DNA of 64,000 bases from an uncultured Paraprevotella sp. (GCA_910586505.1 CAJUGV010000004.1:124001-188000); one strand, 5' to 3'. Shown: positions 16,150 to 24,910, numbered from the stretch's first letter. Numbers and translations: made by a program. Notes: generated by a model not told the origin, from the sequence alone.

Positions 16150-17469
16150 TTAGTTATTGAATAATGTATCGCTCAGGGCCTGAAGGGCGCGTTTCTTATC
16201 TTCTTCCTTGATCAGGAATGAGATGTTGTGGTTGCTTCCTCCGTAAGAAATCATCTGTACGGGAACCTCTTCCAGCGCTTTGGCAGCCATGCTGGCAAAG
16301 CCTACATTGTCGCGTGCCAGATCACCTACGACACATACTATACACATATTCTCACTTACTGTGACCGTACCGTATTTCATCAGGTCGGCTACGATATCCT
16401 TCAGGTATGACTTATTGTCAATAGTGACGGAGACACCGACTTCGGATGTGCTTACCATATCGATGCTTGTCTTGTAGCTCTCGAAGATCTCGAATACCTT
16501 GCGCAGGAAGCCATAGGCCAGCAGCATGCGGCTGGAATGTATCTGTATGGAGATGATGTTGTCTTTGGCGGCCACGGCTTTAATGTTTCCCATTTGCAAT
16601 TCGTTGTTGATGATCGTTCCGGGGGCCGACGGGTCCATCGTGTTCAGCAGGCGCACGGGAACGCCGGCGAACTTAGCCGGTTGTATGCAGGTGGGGTGCA
16701 GGATCTTGGCACCGAAATAGGCCAGTTCGGCCGCTTCCTCAAAATGAAGCTGGCGCACAGGCTTCGTCTTGTCCACAATGCGCGGGTCGTTGTTGTGCAT
16801 GCCGTCTATGTCGGTCCAAATCTGTATCTCCTCGCTTTTGATCGCCGCACCGATAAGACATGCCGTGTAGTCGGAACCGCCTCGCAGCAGATTGTCTACT
16901 TCGCCATAGGCGTTTCGGCAGATAAAACCTTGTGTGATATATATCTGGTAGCCCGGATTAGCTTCCAGCTGTTCGTTGACCTTCTCTTTGATGTAGTTGA
17001 AGTCCGGCTCTGAATTCTTGTCTGTTCTCATGAAGTCGAGAGCGGAAAGCAGAATGGCTTTCACACCACACTCTTTCAGGTAGTTTGTCACCATGTTTGT
17101 GCTTATGATTTCTCCCTGCGCCAGAATAACTTTTTCTTCGAACGAGGTGAACAGAATCTTGGTGAAACTTCTCAGGTAATCGAATTCATTTTTCAGAAAG
17201 TCGAGCGTCTTTTGTTTGTATTCTTCCGTTGCGTACAATTCGTTCACATGGAGGCGGTACTTCAGTTCCAATTGATTGATGACATTGTTTGCCCCTTCCG
17301 GATTCTTCTTATAAAGATAGTCCGAAATCTCCACGAGCGTATTCGTTGTACCCGACATGGCAGACAGTACAATCATATTGGGAGTTCCGTCTTTTGTAAT
17401 CAACTGACATACGTCCTTCATTCTTGATGCGGAACCTACAGACGTCCCGCCGAACTTCATTACTTTCAT
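16150..17469 (-). CDS. lysC: Aspartate kinase (monofunctional), 439 aa
   Basis: Phosphorylates aspartate, the first step of lysine, threonine and methionine synthesis. The amino-acid-kinase start VMKFGGTSVGSASRMKDV is at residue 3, and GSDYTACLIGAA and WTDIDGMHNNDPR are in the substrate sites. Two ACT regulatory domains occupy about residues 295-439 (VSVTIDNKSYL, VCVVGDLARDNVGFASMAAKAL), suggesting feedback inhibition, probably by lysine given the adjacent lysA. No homoserine dehydrogenase is fused. Confidence 0.95.
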   Translation of the reverse strand: MKVMKFGGTSVGSASRMKDVCQLITKDGTPNMIVLSAMSGTTNTLVEISDYLYKKNPEGANNVINQLELKYRLHVNELYATEEYKQKTLDFLKNEFDYLRSFTKILFTSFEEKVILAQGEIISTNMVTNYLKECGVKAILLSALDFMRTDKNSEPDFNYIKEKVNEQLEANPGYQIYITQGFICRNAYGEVDNLLRGGSDYTACLIGAAIKSEEIQIWTDIDGMHNNDPRIVDKTKPVRQLHFEEAAELAYFGAKILHPTCIQPAKFAGVPVRLLNTMDPSAPGTIINNELQMGNIKAVAAKDNIISIQIHSSRMLLAYGFLRKVFEIFESYKTSIDMVSTSEVGVSVTIDNKSYLKDIVADLMKYGTVTVSENMCIVCVVGDLARDNVGFASMAAKALEEVPVQMISYGGSNHNISFLIKEEDKKRALQALSDTLFNN

Positions 17470-17485
17470 ATATCAAACTTTATTT

Positions 17486-18259
17486 TTAATTGTTCTCTTT
17501 TAAGCTGTCTTCAATGCTCCCCGATGTGATGGCCTCAAGGGATATTCGTGTGGGGCCGATGTGGGTGCATTCGCGGAGGCATCCGTCTTCGCATTTATAT
17601 ACCACACCGGGGAATTCGGAAATGAGTTCTTCATTATGTGTACTCATTATTACCGTTGTACCGGCTTTACTGATATTATATAGTATGGCGACGGTGCGTC
17701 GTCCGTTTTCTTTATCCAGATTACCGGTGGCCTCATCAGCCAGAATAATGTCCGGATGATTCAGTAAGGCCCTTGCTATACACACGCATTGCTGTTCTCC
17801 GCCGGACAGACGATAAGGCATTTGTTCGGCCTTGGATGTCATACCCACCTGTTCCAATACCTCATTGATGCGTTTATCCCGTTCCTTTTTCTTTTTCCAG
17901 CCGGTTGCCTTGAGTACAAAATCCAGATTGGCTTTTACGTTTCTGTCATTCAGCAACTGGAAGTCCTGAAATATAATACCCAGTCTTTTACGTAGTGCAG
18001 GAATGTGCCTGCGCTTGATTTTATTCATTTTGCGGTCAAGTACGCAAGCTGTTCCCGTATGCACATCCAGTTCACCGTAGAACGTTTTGAGCAATGAGCT
18101 CTTTCCCGTACCTACTTTTCCGGTCAGGTAGATAAACTCACCGGCTCCGGCCTGAAAATTCACATCTTTCAGTATCACATTCTCTTCCTGAGTAATGTCT
18201 ACATGTTGGTAGTCAATGCGCATAGATGGTGTTTTGAGGGATATTAGTGCTTCTTCCAT
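17486..18259 (-). CDS. ftsE: FtsE-like ABC ATPase, 257 aa
   Basis: ATP-binding protein of the FtsE group, which with FtsX controls peptidoglycan hydrolases at division. Walker A is GKVGTGKSS (about residue 47), the FtsE-type Q-loop is RLGIIFQDFQLL, Walker B is IILADEATGNLD, and the switch is STHNEE. The signature reads LSGGEQQCVCIARALL, with Cys where Arg and Ala are usual. It overlaps hisIE by 16 bases; an internal ATG at 18223 would remove the overlap. No ftsX is next to it, and the neighbours are amino-acid genes. Confidence 0.85.
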   Translation of the reverse strand: MEEALISLKTPSMRIDYQHVDITQEENVILKDVNFQAGAGEFIYLTGKVGTGKSSLLKTFYGELDVHTGTACVLDRKMNKIKRRHIPALRKRLGIIFQDFQLLNDRNVKANLDFVLKATGWKKKKERDKRINEVLEQVGMTSKAEQMPYRLSGGEQQCVCIARALLNHPDIILADEATGNLDKENGRRTVAILYNISKAGTTVIMSTHNEELISEFPGVVYKCEDGCLRECTHIGPTRISLEAITSGSIEDSLKENN

Positions 18260-18858
18260 CCCGGATTGTGGCGCTTTTGTAGTTCGGCGGCCATCTGTTC
18301 GATACGCAGCCCTTTGGATGTAAGCAGGACGATAAGGTGGTACAGCATGTCCGAACCTTCGTATATAAGTCGCTCATCGGTGCCGTTTACAGCTTCGATG
18401 ACTGCCTCCAAGGCTTCTTCGCCAACTTTTTGCGCCATTCTGTTAAGTCCGTCTTTAAACAAACTGGTGGTGTAGGAACCTTCGGGCATCTCTTTATATC
18501 TGGTTTCGATAAAGTTTTGCAGTTCACTAAGGAATGTCAGTGGGTTTGCATCATTTTTTTCACCCCAGCAGGTATCGGTACCGGTATGGCACACGGGACC
18601 TTCCGGATGGACATGGATGAGCAACGTATCGTTGTCGCAGTCGTTCTGTATTGATACGACATGCAGAAAGTTGCCACTGGTTTCTCCTTTGGTCCACAGC
18701 TTGTTCCTGCTGCGGCTGAAGAATGTAACCTTTCCTGTTTCCATTGTCTTGTCGAAAGCTTCACGGTTCATAAAACCCAGCATCAAGACATTCTTAGTCT
18801 CGGCGTCTTGAATGATGGCCGGTACAAGGCCGTCCATCTTGTCGAAATCTACTTCCAT
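18244..18858 (-). CDS. hisIE: Bifunctional phosphoribosyl-AMP cyclohydrolase / phosphoribosyl-ATP pyrophosphatase, 204 aa
   Basis: Steps two and three of histidine synthesis. The HisI domain occupies about residues 1-105, with the Zn/Mg-binding part GPVCHTGTDTCWG near residue 82. The HisE domain occupies about 110-204, an all-helical pyrophosphatase (GLNRMAQKVGEEALEAVIEA, then LIYEGSDMLYHLIVLL). The fusion is the common bacterial arrangement. It lies 29 bases after hisF. Confidence 0.96.
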   Translation of the reverse strand: MEVDFDKMDGLVPAIIQDAETKNVLMLGFMNREAFDKTMETGKVTFFSRSRNKLWTKGETSGNFLHVVSIQNDCDNDTLLIHVHPEGPVCHTGTDTCWGEKNDANPLTFLSELQNFIETRYKEMPEGSYTTSLFKDGLNRMAQKVGEEALEAVIEAVNGTDERLIYEGSDMLYHLIVLLTSKGLRIEQMAAELQKRHNPGWKKH

Positions 18859-18887
18859 ATATATAATAGGTGTTTGATGAGTCTTAG

Positions 18888-19646
18888 TTATAATCTGACG
18901 TTTATTCCTTTATTCATTAGCCAGCATTTAAGTTCCGGGATGGCAATCTCTCCGAAATGAAAGACACTGGCGGCTAATGCGGCATCACTTTTTCCTTCGA
19001 TGAACGTATCACGGAAATGTTCCATGCTTCCAGCTCCTCCCGATGCTATGACAGGTATCGTTATTTCTTCTGCAAGACGGGCAAGTGCTCGGTTGGCAAA
19101 TCCATTCTTTACCCCGTCGTGGTCCATTGATGTAAACAGTATTTCGCCCGCTCCTCTGTCACAGACCTCTCTGGCCCATTCAAACAGATTGCGCTCCGTC
19201 ATGATGCGTCCGCCGTTGAGATAACACATCCATCCTTCGGCTGTTTCCTTTGCATCTATTGCCACTACACAGACTTGTGAGCCGAAGTGGCCTGTAATCT
19301 CGTTGATGAGCTGAGGGTTGCGCAGGGCTGCCGAATTAATGCTGACTTTGTCGGCCCCGGCATTCAGTAGGCGTTCCACGTCTGCCAATTCGTTTATACC
19401 TCCACCGACAGTGAACGGTATTGATATTTCCGCAGCCACCCGCTGTACCATTTCGGTGAATGTCTTGCGTCCTTCGTGGCTGGCCGTGATGTCCAGATAA
19501 ACCAATTCGTCCGCTCCCTGTAAACTGTAGGCTTTACCCAGTTCGACCGGGTCGCCTGCTTGCCGGAGATTGACGAAGTTAGTGCCTTTTACCGTTTGTC
19601 CGTTCTTGACGTCCAGACAGGGGATGATACGTTTAGCCAATGCCAT
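18888..19646 (-). CDS. hisF: Imidazole glycerol phosphate synthase, cyclase subunit, 252 aa
   Basis: A (beta/alpha)8 barrel that uses HisH-supplied ammonia to convert PRFAR to imidazole glycerol phosphate and AICAR. The catalytic Asp is in IIPCLDVKNGQTVKG (D11), with the phosphate-binding FTVGGGINEL and the second acid in LFTSMDHDGVKNGF. Full length; partner of the hisH product. It starts 4 bases after hisA. Confidence 0.97.
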   Translation of the reverse strand: MALAKRIIPCLDVKNGQTVKGTNFVNLRQAGDPVELGKAYSLQGADELVYLDITASHEGRKTFTEMVQRVAAEISIPFTVGGGINELADVERLLNAGADKVSINSAALRNPQLINEITGHFGSQVCVVAIDAKETAEGWMCYLNGGRIMTERNLFEWAREVCDRGAGEILFTSMDHDGVKNGFANRALARLAEEITIPVIASGGAGSMEHFRDTFIEGKSDAALAASVFHFGEIAIPELKCWLMNKGINVRL

Positions 19647-19650
19647 AATC

Positions 19651-20382
19651 TTATTTTTTATTTTCAGCCCATTCGGCCAGTTCTTCCAACGATATTTTGC
19701 CTTCGTAGATAGCTTTCCCGAACACGACGGCAGGGATGTCCGCTTCGTGCAGACTGATGATGTCCTGCATGCAACTCACACCTCCGCTGGCGATGAGCCG
19801 GCATTCGGGGAACTTTTCCATTACTTTTCTGTAAAGCGAGATGGAAGGACCTGACAGCATACCATCCTTGCTGATATCCGTACATAGGACGTGACGTACA
19901 CCTTTTTCTATGTAGTGGCGGAGGAAAGGTATCAGTTCCTGTGAACTTTCTTCTTTCCAACCATTGATAGATATGAGTTCATTTCTCACATCCGCACCCA
20001 AAATGATGTGATCGGCCCCGTATCTGATAAGCCATTCGGTGAATCGTTCCGGATGGGTTGCGGCGATGCTGCCTACTGTGACCAATGAAGCTCCGCTTCC
20101 GAAAGCGATGCGGATGTCTTCGTCCGATTTGATACCGCCTCCGAAATCAATAGTCAGTGTCGTGGCGGACGCCATACGTTCCAGTACTTTATGGTTGACG
20201 ATATGTTTGGAACGTGCTCCGTCAAGGTCTACTACGTGCAATCGTTTGAAACCGTGACTTTCAAACTCGCGTGCCACGGCAACGGGATCTTCGTTGTACA
20301 CCTTTTGAGTTGCGTAGTCTCCCTTGGTGAGTCGTACGCATTTTCCGTCTATCAGGTCTATGGCCGGTATCAGTTCTATCAT
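19651..20382 (-). CDS. hisA: ProFAR isomerase, 243 aa
   Basis: 1-(5-phosphoribosyl)-5-[(5-phosphoribosylamino)methylideneamino]imidazole-4-carboxamide isomerase, a (beta/alpha)8 barrel. Catalytic Asp is D8 in IPAIDLIDGKCVRL, and the second is in LCTDISKDGMLSGPS. The phosphate sites IDFGGGIKSDE and IASGGVSCMQD are present. Its start overlaps the hisH stop by 4 bases. Confidence 0.97.
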   Translation of the reverse strand: MIELIPAIDLIDGKCVRLTKGDYATQKVYNEDPVAVAREFESHGFKRLHVVDLDGARSKHIVNHKVLERMASATTLTIDFGGGIKSDEDIRIAFGSGASLVTVGSIAATHPERFTEWLIRYGADHIILGADVRNELISINGWKEESSQELIPFLRHYIEKGVRHVLCTDISKDGMLSGPSISLYRKVMEKFPECRLIASGGVSCMQDIISLHEADIPAVVFGKAIYEGKISLEELAEWAENKK

Positions 20383-20975
20383 AAGGTGAGGTCTAAAAAG
20401 TTCTTTAAGATGCGTTCGCCTACGCTTCCGCTCTTTTCCGGATGGAATTGGGTAGCGTAGAAATTGTCTTTGTGCAGGGCAGCACTGAAAGGCACGATAT
20501 AGTTTGTCGTAGCTATGGTGTACGGGTTTACCCCCACATAATAACTGTGGACAAAATAAACAAATTCATTTTCACCGAATCCTTTGAATAAGGCGCTGCC
20601 TGTTTCGGTCAGGGTATTCCATCCCATGTGCGGCACTTTGTCTTCGTGCCGTTCGGGGCGGAATTTTAGCACATCTGTGTCAAATATGCCGAGGCAGTCG
20701 GTATCGCCTTCTTCCGAGTGGCGGCACATCAGTTGCTGCCCGATACAGATGCCCAGCACCGGTTGTTTCAGGTCACGGATCAGGCGGTCAAGCCCGTGTG
20801 CGCGCAAGTATGCCATCGTACTGCCGGCTTCTCCTTGTCCCGGAAACAGGACACGGTCGGCTTTAGACAGTTTTTCGGCATCATCGGTCAGTTCTGGTAT
20901 AATGTCCAACCGTTTTAACGCATTGATGACAGAACAGATGTTCCCTCCGTTGTATTTTACGATGCTTACGTTCAT
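20379..20975 (-). CDS. hisH: Imidazole glycerol phosphate synthase, glutaminase subunit, 198 aa
   Basis: A class I glutamine amidotransferase that releases ammonia for HisF. The nucleophile is C77 in VLGICIGQQLM, the oxyanion part is FPGQGEAGS, and the His/Glu pair is in YATQFHPEKSG near residue 178. First gene of the eight-gene operon; the promoter -7 box lies at 21007-21014. The earlier his genes (hisG, D, C, B) are not in this window. Confidence 0.97.
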   Translation of the reverse strand: MNVSIVKYNGGNICSVINALKRLDIIPELTDDAEKLSKADRVLFPGQGEAGSTMAYLRAHGLDRLIRDLKQPVLGICIGQQLMCRHSEEGDTDCLGIFDTDVLKFRPERHEDKVPHMGWNTLTETGSALFKGFGENEFVYFVHSYYVGVNPYTIATTNYIVPFSAALHKDNFYATQFHPEKSGSVGERILKNFLDLTL

Positions 20976-21006
20976 CTTATATTCTTCACTGTTGTTTTCA
21001 GGACTG

Positions 21007-21014
21007 CAAATATA
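21007..21014 (-). promoter_or_regulatory. -7 box TATATTTG, promoter of the his-lys operon
   Basis: It matches TAnnTTTG, with a transcript start near 21000 and a leader of about 25 bases to hisH. I see no histidine-rich leader peptide or attenuator. Confidence 0.6.
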
Positions 21015-21100
21015 GTTATTTTACTTTATAGACAGGATAAAATAACATGAAAAAACGCATTTTGCTTACATTCCGTTGCGGATTGCTGCTGAATGGTATG

Positions 21101-22633
21101 CTAGTTGTTCTTTTTAAGCAGCAGGCGGTGTGTGATTACGTCCGGTAACTCTTCCGCGTAGTGGGTAACCATTATTAAAGTCTTGTTCCTGCGACGGCAG
21201 AAAGCGGAAATGATTTCGCGTGTAAGTTTGCGGTTTTTGTCATCAAGGCCGTGCAGCGGTTCGTCCAGAATGAGCAGTTCCGGATCTTTTACGAAAGCGC
21301 GTGCCAACAGGCAGAGGCGTTGTTCGCCGCTGGAGAGTTTCAGGAATGTACGGTCTTTCAGGCCGGCTATGCCGAACATATCCATCCACCATTCGCATAT
21401 GGCACGCTGTTCGGGGCGCGGGCGGGCATACAGGCCTACGGAATCGCTGAGTCCGCTGGCTACGATGTCTATGGCCGGGAGGTCTTTCAGATAAGCCCGG
21501 TGCATTTCGGGACTGACATATCCGATGTGGCGTTTGATGTCCCAGATGCTTTCTCCCGAACCTCGCTTGCGTCCGAAAAGTTCGATGTCGCAGGCATAAC
21601 TTTGCGGGTTGTCGGCACAAACAAGGCTGAGAAGGGTCGACTTTCCGGCTCCGTTTTCGCCACTCAGCGCCCATTTATCATTCTCATTTACTGTCCAGTC
21701 CAGATCTTTCAGTATGGTGCGTTGTCCGTAACGGATGCTTATGTGGTTGAAATGCAGGATACAGCCGTTGTCGCCAGTGGCGGTCATACGGTTTTCTTTC
21801 TCCGGAAGCGCCAGGATGCGTGCTTCCTTTTCATCCGGAAGCATACGTACGGGTATGGGTTTTCGTTCCGCCAAGTATTCTTCGCGTGTGATTTTAGGAA
21901 GTACGTTTAGCTTTTCCACCGGAATGATATGTGTGATGAAGTCGGGGATGTCATCTGTTTTTGACAGAACCAGTACAACTTGCAGGCTGGTCTCCCTGAT
22001 AAGGGTATGAAGGAGGTCGGTAAGCTGCTTGCGTGTCTGTGCGTCAAGTCCGATAAACGGATTGTCCATAATTAAAAGGCGAGGACAGGACAGGAGGGTT
22101 TTGGTAAGCTGGAATTTCCGCAGCTCCCCGCTGGACAACGAGATGATGTATTTGTCCGTAAGGGATGTGAGGCTGAACATGTCGTAGAGTTTGTCTTTCA
22201 GTCTCGCGCGCTGTTGCTTTATCAGCTTTTTCTTTTCTTCATCCAGTCCGTATCCCGTACTGTTCTCTGCAGCCGTGTAGGCGTCTTCGAGCAGCCGGCC
22301 TGCGGTGGGCATTTGATCGTCGATGTCGTGCTGGTTCCAGCGTTGCTGGTAATAATAGCTTCCGTCGCTTTCGCCGTATGAATCGCGGAATGTAATGTAT
22401 TTGATGTTCTCGCTCACCAGTTTCAGCGGAGAAGGGGAAAAATCATATTGCACTTCGTTGAGCAGGAGAGGGTAACGGCCCGTGATGATATCCACCAATC
22501 GTGATTTACCGCTCGCATTGGCCCCTGTGATGGCCACCTGCTCTCCTGAGTCTATAGTCATATTCACGGGAACCGCCATGCGGTAGAGGGGATGACGGGG
22601 CACTCCGTCCTTTATTTCTATTATGTGTTGCAT
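21101..22633 (-). CDS. Tandem ABC ATPase, ModF/PhrA-like, 510 aa
   Basis: Two ABC nucleotide-binding domains in one soluble protein, the architecture of E. coli ModF (490 aa). Domain 1 has Walker A GANASGKSR, signature LSSGELRKFQL and Walker B LLIMDNPFIGLD, where Asn replaces the catalytic Glu. Domain 2 has GENGAGKST, LSSGEQRLCLLARA and LLILDEPLHGLD, all intact. There are no membrane segments or permease neighbours. The ATG at 22633 is used because the longer frame overlaps ruvC. Function unknown; a role with molybdate, as the ModF name suggests, is not supported by the neighbours. Confidence 0.83.
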   Translation of the reverse strand: MQHIIEIKDGVPRHPLYRMAVPVNMTIDSGEQVAITGANASGKSRLVDIITGRYPLLLNEVQYDFSPSPLKLVSENIKYITFRDSYGESDGSYYYQQRWNQHDIDDQMPTAGRLLEDAYTAAENSTGYGLDEEKKKLIKQQRARLKDKLYDMFSLTSLTDKYIISLSSGELRKFQLTKTLLSCPRLLIMDNPFIGLDAQTRKQLTDLLHTLIRETSLQVVLVLSKTDDIPDFITHIIPVEKLNVLPKITREEYLAERKPIPVRMLPDEKEARILALPEKENRMTATGDNGCILHFNHISIRYGQRTILKDLDWTVNENDKWALSGENGAGKSTLLSLVCADNPQSYACDIELFGRKRGSGESIWDIKRHIGYVSPEMHRAYLKDLPAIDIVASGLSDSVGLYARPRPEQRAICEWWMDMFGIAGLKDRTFLKLSSGEQRLCLLARAFVKDPELLILDEPLHGLDDKNRKLTREIISAFCRRRNKTLIMVTHYAEELPDVITHRLLLKKNN

Positions 22634-22643
22634 CGCGTTAGTG

Positions 22644-23222
22644 TTAGATATTTCCTTTGATCTTATCCGGGTTTTTCCGGATGAAGTCTTTCCAACTGTG
22701 GTAAGGCTGTGGAGTTTCGGGACGTCCCATTTGCAGGAAATGACAATAGGCGGCCGCCAGTCCGTCGGTGGCATCCATATAGGGCAGCATGTCATCTTCG
22801 CTAATGCGGAGCATGCGGGTGAGCATGCCGGCCACCTGTTCCTTGCTGGCTTGCCCGTTGCCGGTGATGGCCATTTTAATTTTCAGGGGCGCGTATTCGG
22901 TAATGGGGATGTCGCGTTGGATGGCTGCGGCGATAGCTACCCCTTGGGCGCGTCCCAGCTTGAGCATACTCTGCACGTTCTTGCCGAAGAAAGGCGCTTC
23001 GACGGCCATTTCGTCGGGAAGATAAGAGTCGATAATGCCTGTCACCCGTTCAAATATCCTTCCGAGTTTCAGGTAAGGGCTGGCATATTTACGCAGGTCG
23101 ATGACCCCCATGCTCACCATAGAGGCTTTGTTGCCTGCCACTTGCAGTACACCGTAGCCCATGATATTCGTTCCCGGGTCTATTCCCAGAATAATTTTCT
23201 CGCAATTCCGTTTTTCAGGCAT
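22644..23222 (-). CDS. ruvC: Crossover junction endodeoxyribonuclease RuvC, 192 aa
   Basis: Resolves Holliday junctions with RuvAB. The RNase-H-like fold begins at IILGIDPGTNIMGYGV (catalytic D15), the second acid is in MAVEAPFFGKN, and the C-terminal acidic pair lies in DATDGLAAAYCH. Typical motif GRAQGVAIAAA. It sits between DUF4286 (3-base gap) and the ABC ATPase (10-base gap), all on one transcript. ruvA and ruvB are not in this window. Confidence 0.96.
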   Translation of the reverse strand: MPEKRNCEKIILGIDPGTNIMGYGVLQVAGNKASMVSMGVIDLRKYASPYLKLGRIFERVTGIIDSYLPDEMAVEAPFFGKNVQSMLKLGRAQGVAIAAAIQRDIPITEYAPLKIKMAITGNGQASKEQVAGMLTRMLRISEDDMLPYMDATDGLAAAYCHFLQMGRPETPQPYHSWKDFIRKNPDKIKGNI

Positions 23223-23225
23223 GAA

Positions 23226-23537
23226 TCAGTGTTCTTCTATGATTTCCATTAAGGTGGTGAAACCGGCTACTTTCTCCTTGAACAGTTTCACCATCTCGCT
23301 GTTTAGCGACTCGCCGTTTTTGACATACCATTCATGCAGGCGGGCCGAGTTTTCCACTTCGAACTGAAGGGAAAAGCATTCGGAGTCTTCGTCGCGATGG
23401 GAAAGTATCTTGCACAGACGGGGGCTGTTCAGAAGCCCGGAGGCCTGTGCCTGCGGGATATAGACTTGGTGAATCCAGATGACGAAATTGGAGGCCTCAT
23501 CGAATGTCACATGATAAGTAGTATTGTAAATCAACAT
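23226..23537 (-). CDS. DUF4286 family protein, 103 aa
   Basis: A short cytoplasmic Bacteroidota protein of the DUF4286 family (MLIYNTTYHVTFDEA start, typical). It is predicted to be a small ferredoxin-like alpha/beta fold; function unknown. Its position immediately upstream of ruvC is common in Bacteroidales. A promoter -7 box lies at 23563-23570. It has no signal peptide and no metal-binding pattern. Confidence 0.82.
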   Translation of the reverse strand: MLIYNTTYHVTFDEASNFVIWIHQVYIPQAQASGLLNSPRLCKILSHRDEDSECFSLQFEVENSARLHEWYVKNGESLNSEMVKLFKEKVAGFTTLMEIIEEH

Positions 23538-23562
23538 GTTTCTTTCTGTTTTTTCGAGTGTG

Positions 23563-23570
23563 CAAAGTTA
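23563..23570 (-). promoter_or_regulatory. -7 box TAACTTTG, promoter of DUF4286-ruvC-ABC operon
   Basis: It matches TAnnTTTG on the minus strand, 25 bases from the DUF4286 start. Confidence 0.6.
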
Positions 23571-23643
23571 CGAAAAAGGCGGTTGATGTGCTAATAAATC
23601 CTATTTTTTCATGCCTTTTCCACCTTATTTTAAATAAAGCATC

Positions 23644-23651
23644 TAATTTTG
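23644..23651 (+). promoter_or_regulatory. -7 box TAATTTTG for the DUF1573 gene
   Basis: It matches TAnnTTTG, 27 bases before the ATG at 23679, divergent from the DUF4286 promoter. Confidence 0.6.
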
Positions 23652-23678
23652 TGACAACTCTAATAGATTAGGAAAGAT

Positions 23679-24107
23679 ATGAAAAAGTTTATAGTGTGGT
23701 CTTTGCTTGGCATGTTGGCGGTTGGTCCCGTGTCGGCTCAGAAGGCCGGGAAAGGAAAACAGGAGGTAAAGGAAGCCAGTATCAAGTTTGACAAAACGAC
23801 TCATGATTTCGGAACTTTTTCCGAGGATGATCCTATTGTGAAGTGCAAGTTTACGTTTACCAACAACGGTGATGCCCCGCTGGTCATACATCAGGCCATC
23901 GCTTCGTGCGGATGTACGGTGCCGACTTATACGAGGATGCCGGTGAGGCCCGGGGAAAAGGGAGAGATGGAGGTGACCTATAACGGAACCGGTAAGTTCC
24001 CCGGCCGTTTTAAGAAAAGCATTACCGTACGTACGAATGCGCGCGAACCGATGGTAAGGCTGTATATCTCCGGAGAAATGACAGCCTCGGAGAAAGAAAA
24101 GAAGTAA
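23679..24107 (+). CDS. Secreted DUF1573 protein, 142 aa
   Basis: Signal peptide residues 1-20 (GMLAVGPVSAQ), then one DUF1573 domain, an immunoglobulin-like beta-sandwich (KFDKTTHDFGTFSEDDP, ASCGCTVPTY, EKGEMEVTYNGTGKFPGRFKKSITV). DUF1573 proteins are very common in Bacteroidota and are exported; their molecular role is unknown. The conserved SCGCT Cys pair is present. It has an AGGAAAG ribosome site. The HAD gene starts 5 bases after its stop, so the two are co-transcribed. Confidence 0.88.
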   Translation: MKKFIVWSLLGMLAVGPVSAQKAGKGKQEVKEASIKFDKTTHDFGTFSEDDPIVKCKFTFTNNGDAPLVIHQAIASCGCTVPTYTRMPVRPGEKGEMEVTYNGTGKFPGRFKKSITVRTNAREPMVRLYISGEMTASEKEKK

Positions 24108-24112
24108 AGCTG

Positions 24113-24904
24113 ATGGGAGCGGTAAGAGCTGTATTCTTTGATATAGACGGCACGTTGGTGTCGTTCCGCACCCACCGTGTTCCGCAGTCTGCCCTTGATG
24201 CAGTGGCTGCCCTTCGCCGTCGCGGTGTCAAAGTGTATATAGCCACGGGGCGTCCTCTTCCTTTTATAGACAATTTGGGTGATCTTGAATACGACGGTAT
24301 GGTTACCGTGACGGGAGCCCATTGTTTTGCGCGCGACGGAAAGGTGATCTTCCAACGTTCCGTTTCAGACCATAGTGTGGAGCGTGTCGTGGCACACCTG
24401 ATGTGTGGTGAGGATGCTTATCCTGTGATATTCGTCTGTGCGGATGAAATGTTTGTTACCGATATAAACGACGATGTGGCCGAAGTGGCCCGTCTGCTGG
24501 ATATCAGAATGCCGCCTGTGCGTCCGGCCTCGCACGCATTGGGAAAGGAGGTGCTTCAGCTTATTTCCTTTTTCGATGCAGAGCGCGAATCTCGTTTGAT
24601 GTCGGAACTCATGCCCGACTGTACGCCCATGCGCTGGCATCCGCTTTTTGTTGACGTGATAGCCGGAGGAGTGGATAAGAGTGTGGGGATAGACCGTGTG
24701 CTGGCTTATGAGGGGATTTCTCTTGATGAGGTGATGGCGTTCGGCGACGGAGGAAACGATATGGCCATGCTCACTCATGTACCTTACGGGGTGGCCATGG
24801 GAAATGCCTGCGATGAACTGAAGGCCGTGGCCCACTATGTTACCGCAAGCGTAGATGACGACGGGGTGGAGAAGGCCTTGCGTCATTTCGGTTTGATTGA
24901 TTAA
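24113..24904 (+). CDS. HAD-superfamily Cof-type phosphatase, 263 aa
   Basis: A cytoplasmic phosphatase, class IIB (Cof) with a C2b cap. The nucleophile is D10 and the acid/base D12 in VFFDIDGTL; motif II is YIATGRP, motif III the conserved Lys near VDKSVGID, and motif IV AFGDGGNDMAML. Length fits. Such enzymes hydrolyse sugar phosphates or flavin precursors; the substrate here cannot be read. Partner of the DUF1573 gene only by transcription. Confidence 0.9.
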   Translation: MGAVRAVFFDIDGTLVSFRTHRVPQSALDAVAALRRRGVKVYIATGRPLPFIDNLGDLEYDGMVTVTGAHCFARDGKVIFQRSVSDHSVERVVAHLMCGEDAYPVIFVCADEMFVTDINDDVAEVARLLDIRMPPVRPASHALGKEVLQLISFFDAERESRLMSELMPDCTPMRWHPLFVDVIAGGVDKSVGIDRVLAYEGISLDEVMAFGDGGNDMAMLTHVPYGVAMGNACDELKAVAHYVTASVDDDGVEKALRHFGLID

Positions 24905-24910
24905 AAATCC

